Positions 26,319 to 35,040 of a stretch of DNA of 64,000 nucleotides are shown one piece after another. Origin of the DNA: an uncultured Eubacteriales bacterium (GTDB lineage Bacteria; Bacillota; Clostridia; UBA1381; UMGS1253). The stretch spans positions 1 to 64,000 of the forward strand of contig CABUKE010000006.1 in NCBI GenBank assembly GCA_902492065.1, in the 5' to 3' direction. A model generated the notes under the pieces. It ran no database searches, was not told where the DNA came from, and saw nothing but the letters and a program-made list of their open reading frames with translations. Within the stretch, counting starts at the first letter, position 1, and the number at the start of each line of letters is the position of its first letter. The translations under genes were made by a program, and so were the position numbers.

Positions 26319-26519
26319 ACGGATTACCTCCTGCAATATTAACTTATATTGAAGGTGCTTCCTGCCTCCCTGTCTGCATTGTATCACACTTTAGGAATAA
26401 AGCAAGGGAAATCGTTTGGTTTCTTGAACAGATAGATAAATCAGGCTAAAAAAGGAAACTTCTCTGTGCAGAAAGTGTGTAACGCTATCATACTGTTGAT
26501 ACCAATACAATCTTGTCTG

Positions 26520-28655
26520 CTATTTGTTCATACTATTTAGTCTTGTTCCCATTCTGCAAAGCAATTCGTTGCTGATGCTGCCTGTGCGGGCCGCAATCAA
26601 TGCAGCATTCCATTCGCTTTCTCGGCCCGATTCGATTAGCGTTGCAGTATCTCCAACAGCAATATCTTTTGTATCGGTTATATCTACAATCAACTGATCC
26701 ATGCAAATCCAGCCAATGATGGGAACGAGATGGCGCTTGATTCGTATTTTTACGTTGCCGCAGGATAAGCTTCTGGGAAAGCCGTCGCCATATCCAACTG
26801 ATATAACGGCAATTTGGGTGTTGCGCTTTGCTGTGAAGCCTTTTCCATAGCCCACGCGTTCTCCCTTGCAGACGGAACGAATTAAAATGACCTTTGACTT
26901 TAGGGAAAGCACAGGACGCAAATCCAGCTTTAGCGCGGTTTTCCCGTTTGGAGCGCTGGGAACACCATACAAGGCAATCCCCATCCGTATATAGTCGCAT
27001 TTGAGCGCAGGATAGTTTAAGAAGCCGTAACTGCTTTGGATATGCAGCTTTGGTATTGCAATACCACTATCCCGCAGGCAATCAATTATATGGTAAAAAC
27101 GAGATATCTGCTTTTTGGTAAATGCGATATCATCCGCCTGCATACTGTCTGAACAGCACAGATGCGTATAAATCCCACAGACTTTTATATGGTTGAGAAA
27201 GAACGCATTTTTCACAGCGGCCAAGTCATTGTGGGGAATGCCAAGCCGATGCATACCCGTGTCTATTTTAAGATGGGCTTTGACTGGAACGCCTTGCTGA
27301 TTTAGGGCATCGGCGTATTCGGGGCTGATTAAGGTTTGGCTCAAACCGTACTTTTTCAGCTCGTCCGCGCGGCGGACGTCGGTGTACCCAAGGATGAGAA
27401 TTTCTCCGCGGATCCCGTACTTTCTCAGTTGGATACCTTCGTCCAGAGTCGCCACGGCAAAGGCTTTTATGCCCAGCTTAGCAAGATGGGTAGAGATCTC
27501 AAAGGCTCCATGTCCATAGGCGTTTGCCTTTACGACCGCCATCATTTGGCAATTGGCCGGCAGCGCATTTTGCAAAACTTTCACATTGTGGGTTAAGTTT
27601 TCTAAATTGACTTCTATCCATGCGCGTCCCGTAAGGGGCTTGCGTTTTCTATGTTTGACTGTATATCGGTCCAAAAAGAACGAAATAACTGTGCTACCCG
27701 CTACGGAAAGGAAACAAACCATTAAAAAATGTATGATACGGTTTTCAACCAGTAGGCTTTGCAGGTGAAATAACTTTGCAAACAGACGCACCGCAATGAT
27801 TATCATGGGATGAATGATATAGATACAGAGCGACAAAGTCCGCGCCCATACAAACTGTTTTCCCTCGACATGAAGGAGCATATGGAACAGAAAGTACATA
27901 CAGGGAGGCAAAAACAGATACATACTGTCGTGCCGCTGCAAGCCTGCATCATGCAGCGCGATGGCTTCGGCAATCATCAAGACGAGACTGATTCCAAAGC
28001 CTAAGGCGCTTTTCCATAAAGAAGGCTTACAGGCGGCCTCTGCCACAAACCCGCCAAGCACAAAAAAGAAAGGGGCAAAGAACAGGCCGTTCCGTGTATA
28101 ATCGGATATTTGAAACACATAAGAATAAAAGCTGCTTAGGCCCGGAATCTTTTCAGCAACACCATAATAACTGTCGCCGAACAGCCCAATCAGATACAGA
28201 ATCGCCGTAAACAGCAATGCTCCTCGATAGTCAAACCGTTTTACAAGCTGCCACGCAATCGCAGCGCCGATTATAGATGCAGGCAGATACCACAAATGAT
28301 AAAAGGTACCGTCCATAAAAATATCTTTTATAATTTTGGGGATAAGGTTATTTGCGCTGAAATAACCAGTATATAGGTTGACTGGCAAATAAATAATAAT
28401 TGCGATTCCATATATGTAAGCTATCCTTTTTATAAACGTATTTCGTTTTTCCGCATCGCGTGTATATCTCGAAATTATGAAAAATCCCGAGGTCATTAGA
28501 AAAAACGGGACGGCTACCCGGGCCAGAACCCGCGTCAGGATAAAGTCTCCCGTCTCGCTGAAGGATGCAAGCGGCGAGATATGGATTGCAATGACGAGGA
28601 GTGCGGCAATGAACCGGAAAACGTCAATGCCTGCATAACGCTTGTATTTATCCAT
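26520..28655 (-). CDS. vanT: VanT-type membrane serine/alanine racemase
   Basis: A 711-residue fusion. Residues 1-340 are an acyltransferase-3-like membrane domain with about ten helices (RYAGIDVFRFIAALLVIAIHI). Residues of about 345-711 are an alanine racemase fold: AVVKANAYGHG holds the PLP lysine, followed by KIDTGMHRLGIP, RMGIALYG, SVGYGDGFPR and GWICMDQLIVDIT. This architecture is the VanT serine racemase, which supplies D-Ser for D-Ala-D-Ser peptidoglycan ends. It lies 50 bp after vanG, with TGGAGGA upstream of its ATG. Whether it racemises Ser, Ala or both cannot be told from the sequence. Confidence 0.92.
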   Translation of the reverse strand: MDKYKRYAGIDVFRFIAALLVIAIHISPLASFSETGDFILTRVLARVAVPFFLMTSGFFIISRYTRDAEKRNTFIKRIAYIYGIAIIIYLPVNLYTGYFSANNLIPKIIKDIFMDGTFYHLWYLPASIIGAAIAWQLVKRFDYRGALLFTAILYLIGLFGDSYYGVAEKIPGLSSFYSYVFQISDYTRNGLFFAPFFFVLGGFVAEAACKPSLWKSALGFGISLVLMIAEAIALHDAGLQRHDSMYLFLPPCMYFLFHMLLHVEGKQFVWARTLSLCIYIIHPMIIIAVRLFAKLFHLQSLLVENRIIHFLMVCFLSVAGSTVISFFLDRYTVKHRKRKPLTGRAWIEVNLENLTHNVKVLQNALPANCQMMAVVKANAYGHGAFEISTHLAKLGIKAFAVATLDEGIQLRKYGIRGEILILGYTDVRRADELKKYGLSQTLISPEYADALNQQGVPVKAHLKIDTGMHRLGIPHNDLAAVKNAFFLNHIKVCGIYTHLCCSDSMQADDIAFTKKQISRFYHIIDCLRDSGIAIPKLHIQSSYGFLNYPALKCDYIRMGIALYGVPSAPNGKTALKLDLRPVLSLKSKVILIRSVCKGERVGYGKGFTAKRNTQIAVISVGYGDGFPRSLSCGNVKIRIKRHLVPIIGWICMDQLIVDITDTKDIAVGDTATLIESGRESEWNAALIAARTGSISNELLCRMGTRLNSMNK

Positions 28656-28705
28656 TGGATTTCCTCCAAATTGTTGTAAGCACGTCTGCGCGCGTCAAAA
28701 TTGTT

Positions 28706-29758
28706 TTAGGCTTCCAAGTATAATCCAATCAGCTTATCCAGCATGCCTGAAAATGACAAGCCGGCACCTTTCATCATATTGGGAAAGCGGCTGTGCGGGG
28801 TGAGGCCGGGGATGGTATTTACCTCATTAAATATAAGTTTGCCGGTCGGCGTTAAAAACATATCTACCCTTGCAAAGCCGGAACACCCCAGAGTGCGATA
28901 AATCGTGACGGCTGCGTTTTGGATTCTTTTTTCTATTTCAGGATGGATTCTTGCAGGCATATGAATGGCTGAGGTTTTCAGCGTATACTTTTCCGTATAG
29001 TCAAAAAAGCCGCTTGCCAGTTCAATTTCGTCTACTCTCCCCAGAGTAAGGTTGTCATTACCAAGAATAGCGCAGCCTACCTCAAAGCCGTCAATGCTTT
29101 CTTCCACAATGACTTCCGTATCATATTCAAACGCCAGTGCTATAGCGGCAGGGAGCGCCTCCCAATCCGCTACCTTTGTGATGCCGAAGGAGGAACCGGC
29201 ACGGACCGGCTTTACAAAATAGGGCGCAGTAAGCTCCTTACCGATTTGCTTCATGGCGTATTCCTGTTCAAGCCGTTTGAAGGTCACCGACTTTGGCACA
29301 GCGATTCCTGCGAGGCTCACGAGCTTATGCGCCTTGTCTTTGTCCATACAAAGGGCGGAGGATAGTGTGTCGCAGCCGGCAATGGGGATTCCCGCTAAAT
29401 AGAACAGGCCCTGCAACGTGCCGTCTTCCCCATGCTTGCCATGCAGCACAGGCAATACGAGGTCTGCATGCATAAGGGTATATCTCCCTTCAGATAATTT
29501 TAAGAAGCCTCGTTCCCGGCGGTTTTGTGAGACGGCGACCGGTAGGTTTTCCGTACGGCTTTCAAACCATGTGTTTTTGGAAATTTTTTTGTAGTTACCA
29601 ATATAGTGGTACCAGTCGCCCGCACGGGTTATCCCGATGGGAATCGGTTCATATTTTTTTGCATCAAGGTTTTCCAGAACAGCGGCAGCCGACTGCAAGG
29701 AAACGTCGTACTCGGAGGAGCAGCCGCCAAAGAGAACTGCAATTTTTTTCTTTTCCAT
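28706..29758 (-). CDS. vanG: D-alanine--D-serine ligase, VanG type
   Basis: A 350-residue ATP-grasp ligase. The N-terminus KKIAVLFGGCSSEYDVSLQSA, VLPVLHGKHGEDGTLQGLF, CMDKDKAHKLVSLAGI, FVKPVRAGSSFGITKV, EVGCAILG, and the C-terminal GFARVDMFLTPTGKLIFNEVNTIPG line up with VanG as I remember it. The EKYTLK region is the omega-loop that sets D-Ser over D-Lac use. It joins D-Ala and D-Ser so that precursors bind vancomycin weakly. ATG at 29758 follows AAAGGAG. It lies between vanW and vanT on the same strand. Confidence 0.93.
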   Translation of the reverse strand: MEKKKIAVLFGGCSSEYDVSLQSAAAVLENLDAKKYEPIPIGITRAGDWYHYIGNYKKISKNTWFESRTENLPVAVSQNRRERGFLKLSEGRYTLMHADLVLPVLHGKHGEDGTLQGLFYLAGIPIAGCDTLSSALCMDKDKAHKLVSLAGIAVPKSVTFKRLEQEYAMKQIGKELTAPYFVKPVRAGSSFGITKVADWEALPAAIALAFEYDTEVIVEESIDGFEVGCAILGNDNLTLGRVDEIELASGFFDYTEKYTLKTSAIHMPARIHPEIEKRIQNAAVTIYRTLGCSGFARVDMFLTPTGKLIFNEVNTIPGLTPHSRFPNMMKGAGLSFSGMLDKLIGLYLEA

Positions 29759-29811
29759 GTTATAATCTCCTTTTGTATTTGTGTGGATCGGCGCATAGAG
29801 TTGGTAAATGG

Positions 29812-30657
29812 TCAGTTGCTTGGCGGCGGTTCCCCGCCCTCCCACGTTTGAATTTCAATTTCATCTGGTAAGCGGTAGGCAATTTCGCATTGGTTTGTAT
29901 AGAGCGCACGGGTTGTTTGCCTGCCAGTCGCCTGCTCTATCTCCGTACGGCATACCGTTGCAATTTGAAAAACTTTTTTATGCTTTCTGACGTAAGAAAT
30001 GGAGGCGTTAAAGATGTTATAGTCCGTTTTGACCGGCTCTTGTGATAAAATTTGGCCATACATAAATGCGCCGTCAAAATGAATTTCAACCTGAAAGATA
30101 TTTTCCGTTTTATTCCTCACTTTTAAATCCAGCCAACCCTCGCTGATCGTGGCATCAATTCCGCAAGGCAGCGCCTCCGTGGTGGGAGGGAAAGATTCAA
30201 CCGCATGTCCATGCCGTTCAATGACGGTCATTGGTGTGTGCAGGAAAAGCCAAAACAGTAAATTGCTCAATTGGCATAGCCCGCCCCCGCGTGAACCGAT
30301 GATTTTACCGTCGACGAGATTGAGTCCCTCCTTGTATGACTCGGTTCTGTCGGCCCATCGAACAAGCTGAAAGAAGGAAAAGGTTTCGCCCGGTTCTATC
30401 AGAATCCGGTTTATTGTTTTGGCGGCAAGTTTGAGGTTGTGGACCTTGTTATACTGATACTTCATATCGAATCCGCTTTTTTCGTTCAGCATTAGGGAGG
30501 AAGCCTGAAAAACCATATGGGGAAGCAGGCTTTCTGCTATTTTTTTCGCGTACGTATTGTTATCGAACCGCATTTTGAGGTAAAACAGATATTTTCGCTG
30601 CCATTGCCGCAACGGAAGCAAAAAGGGAAATATCTGCGTTAATCTTTTTCTCGACAT
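29812..30657 (-). CDS. vanW: VanW family protein
   Basis: A 281-residue protein with the VanW core: FNKVHNLKLAAKTINRILIEPGETFSFF-like segment, DGKIIGSRGGGLCQLSNLLFWLFLHTPM, and ERHGHAVESFPP. VanW is often found in vanB and vanG clusters and elsewhere; its biochemical role is unknown, with links to peptidoglycan. The ATG follows GAAAGGGG. It lies 53 bp upstream of vanG and downstream of a hairpin after vanS. Its position W-G-T matches vanG clusters, where vanXY normally separates vanG from vanT; here that gene is absent. Confidence 0.88.
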   Translation of the reverse strand: MSRKRLTQIFPFLLPLRQWQRKYLFYLKMRFDNNTYAKKIAESLLPHMVFQASSLMLNEKSGFDMKYQYNKVHNLKLAAKTINRILIEPGETFSFFQLVRWADRTESYKEGLNLVDGKIIGSRGGGLCQLSNLLFWLFLHTPMTVIERHGHAVESFPPTTEALPCGIDATISEGWLDLKVRNKTENIFQVEIHFDGAFMYGQILSQEPVKTDYNIFNASISYVRKHKKVFQIATVCRTEIEQATGRQTTRALYTNQCEIAYRLPDEIEIQTWEGGEPPPSN

Positions 30658-30696
30658 ATAATGCACCCCTTTCCATAGCCTATAGGTAAAAATAAA

Positions 30697-30742
30697 AACA
30701 CTCTTGCTTTGGCACTGTAATTGTACCAGAAACAAGAGTGTT
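30697..30742 (-). terminator. Hairpin with T-rich tail between vanS and vanW
   Basis: On the minus strand AACACTCTTG pairs with CAAGAGTGTT over 10 bp around a loop of 26 nt, followed by TTTATTTTT. It may end the vanRS transcript, or act as an attenuator in the vanW leader if the promoter lies near the VanR-like box. Confidence 0.6.
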
Positions 30743-30783
30743 ATTTATTCGTTTCCCCATAAGGCTTTCTACTGTTTTTCTGC

Positions 30784-30808
30784 GGAAATTCTTACAATTT
30801 TCTTACGA
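30784..30808 (-). promoter_or_regulatory. Putative VanR box (direct repeat GTAAGAA)
   Basis: On the minus strand TCGTAAGAAAATTGTAAGAAT starts at the vanS stop codon. The repeat unit GTAAGAA recurs 11 bp apart, the layout bound by OmpR/PhoB-family regulators. It is well placed to activate vanWGT. Binding by VanR is inferred. Confidence 0.5.
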
Positions 30809-31939
30809 AGCCGGCAGCGTGACAATAAATTCAATTCTATCATTCTCACTTTTGGCAGAGATTGTGCCATGATGCAGCTCAACAATCCGCTTCGCAATGG
30901 CAAGCCCCAGGCCCGCACCGCCGCTGCGTGTGCTTCGGGAGATATCCAGCCGGTAAAACTGCTCAAAAATGCGCTCCAGGTTCTCCGGTGGAATCGTGTC
31001 ACCATGGTTCACGAATTGAATGGTTACGCAATCGTTTTGTCTGCCTGCGGTTATTGTAATTTCTGTGTCGGGATGACTGTAAATGAGAGCGTTCCGCAGC
31101 AGGTTATCCAGTACACGCTGAATCTTATCGGCATCACAGCGCAGCGTCATGTCGTCCGGCGCGTGGAGCGCGCAGGTCAGGCGTTTTTCCTTCAGCATAG
31201 GTCCAAACTCAAAGGTGAGCTGTTCCAATAAACGAGTTAAGTTGATTTTACTGTATTGCAGCGTAAGGTCAGACAGGTTAAACCGGGCAATCTCGAAAAA
31301 CTCATTGATTAAGTCCTCGAGGCGTTCCGCCTTATCCAACGTGATAGAAAGGTATTTTTTTCGTAATTCTTCTGGTATCTGCATCTCATCCCGCAGCAGG
31401 TTCAGATAACCAATCACAGACGCCAGCGGCGTCTTTAAATCGTGGGCGAGGTATAAAATCAAATCGTTTTTTCGGGCAGTTTCTTCCTTCAGGATTTGTT
31501 CGTGCGTTCTCATCTGTGCTTTTATGTCCGACATTTGTGTAATAATATCGCCGTATTCCTCCGGAAAAACCTCAGACGCATCTTTATTCGATAGAATGTA
31601 GCTTTGCAGCATTTGCCCCGTAGCTTTGATGGTTTCTTTCACTTTGGAGCGCGCATAAAAGTGAGATACGAGCGCAATGACGGCCATCCAAAGAAAAAGG
31701 TTTCCTATCAGTACAAGAATAATTAGCTGCTTTAACTGGTCCCAATTCGGCCGCTGGATAATCCCGTTCTGACCTATATGGGGGAGGTATTCTTCATAGG
31801 TTGTCATATAATTTTTATCAAACCAGTCCACAAACATCCCATTTAAGACATTGTCGAAAAATATAAAGATTACAAAAATCGCCAAAACAAGTCCGGCAAA
31901 CAATAAAAGAAAGGTAAACGCCCTATTTTTCAATTTCAT
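30803..31939 (-). CDS. vanS: VanS-type sensor histidine kinase
   Basis: A 378-residue membrane kinase. Two membrane segments (FTFLLLFAGLVLAIFVIFIFF and QLIILVLIGNLFLWMAVIALV) enclose a short extracytoplasmic loop with acidic residues. The HAMP-like linker is followed by the H-box LILYLAHDLKTPLASVIGYLNLL, the N-box CDADKIQRVLDNLLRNAL, and the G-boxes RSGGAGLGLAIAKRIVELHHG. The gene overlaps vanR by 17 bp. The signal is probably a glycopeptide or cell-wall intermediate, inferred from context. GTG at 31948 is an alternative start. Confidence 0.9.
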   Translation of the reverse strand: MKLKNRAFTFLLLFAGLVLAIFVIFIFFDNVLNGMFVDWFDKNYMTTYEEYLPHIGQNGIIQRPNWDQLKQLIILVLIGNLFLWMAVIALVSHFYARSKVKETIKATGQMLQSYILSNKDASEVFPEEYGDIITQMSDIKAQMRTHEQILKEETARKNDLILYLAHDLKTPLASVIGYLNLLRDEMQIPEELRKKYLSITLDKAERLEDLINEFFEIARFNLSDLTLQYSKINLTRLLEQLTFEFGPMLKEKRLTCALHAPDDMTLRCDADKIQRVLDNLLRNALIYSHPDTEITITAGRQNDCVTIQFVNHGDTIPPENLERIFEQFYRLDISRSTRSGGAGLGLAIAKRIVELHHGTISAKSENDRIEFIVTLPAS

Positions 31940-32624
31940 ATCCCACACCCCAGACAGTTTTAATAAATTTTGGGTTCCTTGCTGGCTCGTTCATCTTTTC
32001 TCTGAGCCTTCCGATATGCGCCATAACCGTATTGTTGTTGTTTAGATATTTTTCCTTCCATACAGCTTCAAACAGTTCCTCAGACGGGACAACCCTTCCC
32101 TGGTGTTCGCATAAATACCAAAGAATAGAAAACTCTATAGGCGTTAGCCGCAATTCTTTTCCATACAGAAAACACCTATGTCCGTCTTTGTTGATCGTCA
32201 GGCCGCGGATATCATATTCATCTTGTTCGGAGGCTTGACGCTGGGGAGTGGCGTTATACCGCTTATAACGTCTTAATTGCGTTTTCACTCTGGCCGCTAC
32301 TTCCAATGGATTAAAAGGCTTTGTGATATAATCATCCGCGCCTATGGTCAGCCCCATAATTTTATCGCCGTCTTCCACTTTTGCCGTCAGCATAATGACG
32401 GGGTAAAAGTAGGTTTCCCTGATTTTCTGGCAAATCCGGAAGCCGTCAATATCGGGAAGCATGACGTCCAGTATGGCTAAATCAAATTCTGTCTGTGCTA
32501 TGCAGCTTAGGGCTTCCGCGCCATTATAGCATTTATATACCGTGTAGCCGTCATTTTGCAGGTAAACCTCGAGCAGGTCGGCAATTTCTTTTTCGTCATC
32601 CACGATTAAAACTTTTTCCCTCAT
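31923..32624 (-). CDS. vanR: VanR-type response regulator
   Basis: A 233-residue OmpR-family regulator. The receiver has VLIVDDEKEIADLL, the phospho-acceptor in AILDVMLPDIDGF, VIMLTAK and GADDYITKPFNP. The winged helix has LTPIEFSILWYLCEHQGRVVPSEELFEAVWKEKY and VMAHIGRLREKM...GVGYEIE. The sequence is close to VanR of enterococcal and clostridial clusters. The ATG follows AAGGAG. A promoter lies upstream at 32673-32701. It likely activates itself and the vanWGT genes. Confidence 0.92.
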   Translation of the reverse strand: MREKVLIVDDEKEIADLLEVYLQNDGYTVYKCYNGAEALSCIAQTEFDLAILDVMLPDIDGFRICQKIRETYFYPVIMLTAKVEDGDKIMGLTIGADDYITKPFNPLEVAARVKTQLRRYKRYNATPQRQASEQDEYDIRGLTINKDGHRCFLYGKELRLTPIEFSILWYLCEHQGRVVPSEELFEAVWKEKYLNNNNTVMAHIGRLREKMNEPARNPKFIKTVWGVGYEIEK

Positions 32625-32672
32625 TGTTTACTCCTTATTTTCTTCGGCTGGTAGATCTCTACTTTATTTTTC

Positions 32673-32701
32673 ATTATAGCATGTTTTCAATGCAACTACA
32701 A
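32673..32701 (-). promoter_or_regulatory. Predicted promoter of vanRS
   Basis: On the minus strand TTGTAG, a 17-bp spacer and TATAAT, about 48 bp upstream of the vanR ATG. Confidence 0.6.
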
Positions 32702-32723
32702 TTGGTACGTTTCATTCTTGCCG

Positions 32724-32762
32724 TAAAAAATGGACTATGCCTATCGGCACAGCCCATTTATC
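32724..32762 (-). terminator. Terminator of the ferritin gene
   Basis: On the minus strand AAATGGGCTGTGCC and GGCATAGTCCATTT pair with two mismatches around GATA, and T6 follows. It lies 14 bp after the ferritin stop codon. Confidence 0.75.
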
Positions 32763-32775
32763 TTTAAACCAAATA

Positions 32776-33285
32776 TTACAGTACAAGAGACGGCGCCGCA
32801 TAGGTACGTGCGCCAAGCTCGCTGTTTAACATGTACAGCCCCTTTGCGTCAGAACCGAACAGCTCCATCTTCGTAATCAGGTCCGAGGCGGTCTTTTCCT
32901 CCTCGCCCTGCTCCTTAATAAACCAATCAAGCATCTGCATGGTACGGAAGTCTTTTGCTTCATACGCTGCCGCATAAATGGTATTAATAAGTGAAGTCAC
33001 ATATTTTTCATGCTCAAGAGCGGCCTTCAGCGGCGACATATGGTCGGTCAGACTGCAATCCGGCTTTGCAATAGCCTCCAGTGTAACCGTTTCATCATTG
33101 TTGTGGAGATACTGGTAAAACAGCAAAGCGTGGTCGCGCTCCTCCTGTGCCTGCACTTTGTACCAGTTTTCAAAACCATCCAGCCCCTCAGAAGCATAGT
33201 AATTTGCAAATTCCAGGTACAAATAAGCCGAATAAAATTCTTTGTTGATTTGCTCGTTCAATAAATCCCGTACTTTTTGTTCCAT
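32776..33285 (-). CDS. ftnA: Ferritin (FtnA-like)
   Basis: A 169-residue nonheme ferritin of the bacterial FtnA type. It has EQINKEFYSAYLYL (first ferroxidase Glu), VQAQEERDHALLFYQYL (Glu, Glu and His), and IKEQGEEEKTASDLI (second Glu pair). It stores iron as mineral and limits iron-driven oxidative damage in the cytosol. The ATG follows AAAGGAG. The gene has its own promoter at 33332-33359 and terminator, so it stands apart from the van cluster downstream of it. Confidence 0.93.
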   Translation of the reverse strand: MEQKVRDLLNEQINKEFYSAYLYLEFANYYASEGLDGFENWYKVQAQEERDHALLFYQYLHNNDETVTLEAIAKPDCSLTDHMSPLKAALEHEKYVTSLINTIYAAAYEAKDFRTMQMLDWFIKEQGEEEKTASDLITKMELFGSDAKGLYMLNSELGARTYAAPSLVL

Positions 33286-33331
33286 AATACATGCACTCCT
33301 TTTCTTTCACATTGTAGTGTTCCATGCCGCC

Positions 33332-33359
33332 ATTATATCATATTCTTTCCAAAAGTCAA
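33332..33359 (-). promoter_or_regulatory. Predicted promoter of ferritin gene
   Basis: On the minus strand TTGACT, a 16-bp spacer and TATAAT, about 47 bp upstream of the ATG. Confidence 0.65.
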
Positions 33360-33543
33360 TTCAATATGTCTGCGTTGATATATCTTTATAGGCGTCATGG
33401 ACCATAACGGTATTTTGTTTAAGATCAATTTATACAAAGGGGACGCGGCCATTCTTATTTTAACAGGAGAAAAAAGGAAACGTATAAAAATTTATCTTTT
33501 TCGGATACTACTTAGCAGATTTTTGGCGGAAAGTAGTGATGAA

Positions 33544-33915
33544 ATGGATAAATGTATTGTTTTTCTAATAGGAGCAGTTGGATACAGCCTCTTAGAAATC
33601 GCGTGGCGGGGATACACCCATTGGACCATGGCCGTGACCGGCGGTGCATGTTTTTTGGTCATTTATTATATCAGCGCATTGTTTGGGGGTCAGAGCCTGT
33701 TACTGCAGTGCTTTTTGGGAGCGGCGGCCATCACATTGATTGAGCTTGCTGTAGGCTGTGTGGTAAATTTAGCACTGGGGTGGAATGTGTGGGATTATTC
33801 CGGCCTCAGGTTTCATCTATTTGGACAGGTATCCCTGCTGTACTCGGTTTTTTGGTTTTTTCTGTGTATCCCGCTGATTCCTTTTTGCAGCTTTTTAAGG
33901 CAGTATTTGACATAG
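33544..33915 (+). CDS. Putative ABC-transporter type IV-like membrane protein
   Basis: A 123-residue protein with four membrane helices (IVFLIGAVGYSLLEIAW, MAVTGGACFLVIYYI, LLLQCFLGAAAITLIELAVGCVVNLAL and LLYSVFWFFLCIPLIP). GWNVWDYSGLRFHLFGQVSLLYS is the hallmark of the small family named putative ABC-transporter type IV (PF06541 pattern, by memory). Its function is unknown. The start at 33544 was chosen since the upstream extension is Lys-rich and unlike the family; only a weak ribosome site (AGTGATG) precedes it. Confidence 0.7.
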   Translation: MDKCIVFLIGAVGYSLLEIAWRGYTHWTMAVTGGACFLVIYYISALFGGQSLLLQCFLGAAAITLIELAVGCVVNLALGWNVWDYSGLRFHLFGQVSLLYSVFWFFLCIPLIPFCSFLRQYLT

Positions 33916-33933
33916 ACCTCCTGTGCAAAAATA

Positions 33934-33964
33934 TTGACAAATTTAGCTCAAATATACGTATAAT
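33934..33964 (+). promoter_or_regulatory. Predicted promoter of the dehydratase-type locus
   Basis: TTGACA, a 19-bp spacer and TATAAT, about 50 bp before the GTG at 34015. The spacer is longer than ideal. Confidence 0.5.
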
Positions 33965-34014
33965 TTATATAAATATTAATGGAGTGTGTAGATGTACAGA
34001 GGGGATTGATTTGA

Positions 34015-35040
34015 GTGGGAAATGATACGCATTATACAAAAATAGGCATCCCCCGGGCGCCGCTTTACTATTACTACTATCCCTTTTGGGAAACGCTGTT
34101 TTCCGAATTAGGGTGTCAGGTAGTCATATCTGACGAAACCAATGCAGGGATCGTGTCTGACGGCGCGGCGGTTACGGTGTCCGAGCTGTGTGTGCCAATT
34201 AAAATTTTTAACGGTCATGTGCTGAATTTGCTAAAAAAAGATGTGGACTATATTTTGATTCCGCAGTTTGTGTCCATGGGAAAGGAGTGGTACTGCCCCA
34301 AATTCTTGGGTGTGGTGGAGATTGCGGAGTATTCGATTCCGGGGTTGAAAGAAAAGGCGTTGCCTATCCGCATTACCAGAAAAGACGACGTGATTGACCG
34401 ATTCTCCGACCGGGAAAAGCTCTGCGATGTCCTGGGCATTTCCAAAGTACAGCTCAGACGTGCTTTGAAAAATGCAAAAGAAGCATTTTTATCCTTTCGG
34501 GAGGACTGCAAAAAGGGACACACCATTTTGGAAGCCTATGACAAATTCAATGGCAGGCAGATTCCTCCGCCCCATCGTGAGGGGGAGGTCACCATTGGTC
34601 TGCTGGGATATGTGAACAATGTATATGATAACTTCGTCAGTATGAACGCCATCTAAAAGATGCGGGACATGAACGTGCATGTGATTACGTTTGACATGTT
34701 GGACGAAAAGCTACTGAAAAATAAAAAAGGCGCAGGCAAGCAGCCCTACTGGGTATACGCCCGTAAGGTGTACCATGCGTCTGCGCAGATGCTGGCAATG
34801 CCAGAGATGGACGGTCTGATCCATCTGACGGCGTTTTGCTGCGGGCCGGACTCGGTTATCGGAAAACTGATGGAGCTGGACTGCGAGGCGGCGGGGAAAC
34901 CGTTTATGACGCTGCGTGTGGACGAACATACCGGTGAAAGCCATGTGCAAACACGGCTGGAAGTGTTTATTGATATGCTGAAAATGAGAAAGGAAAAGAG
35001 AGGGTCGTTAGCGGAAAAGGGAGTTGAAGCGTACATATGA
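34015..35040 (+). pseudogene. DUF2229-type dehydratase component, interrupted by one in-frame stop
   Basis: A 341-codon frame starting with GTG after AGGGGATT. It reads IGIPRAPLYYYYYPFWETLFSELG, VPIKIFNGHVLNL, GLLGYVNNVYDNFVSMNAI, then TAA at 34654-34656, and continues in the same frame as KMRDMNVHVITFDMLDEKLL and ends DEHTGESHVQTRLEVFIDML. The family commonly has Lys here (AIKKLRDMG), so AAA to TAA at one base explains the stop. It belongs to the 2-hydroxyacyl-CoA dehydratase/CoA-substrate-specific activase-related group (DUF2229). The last codons overlap the next gene by 4 bp. Confidence 0.82.
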
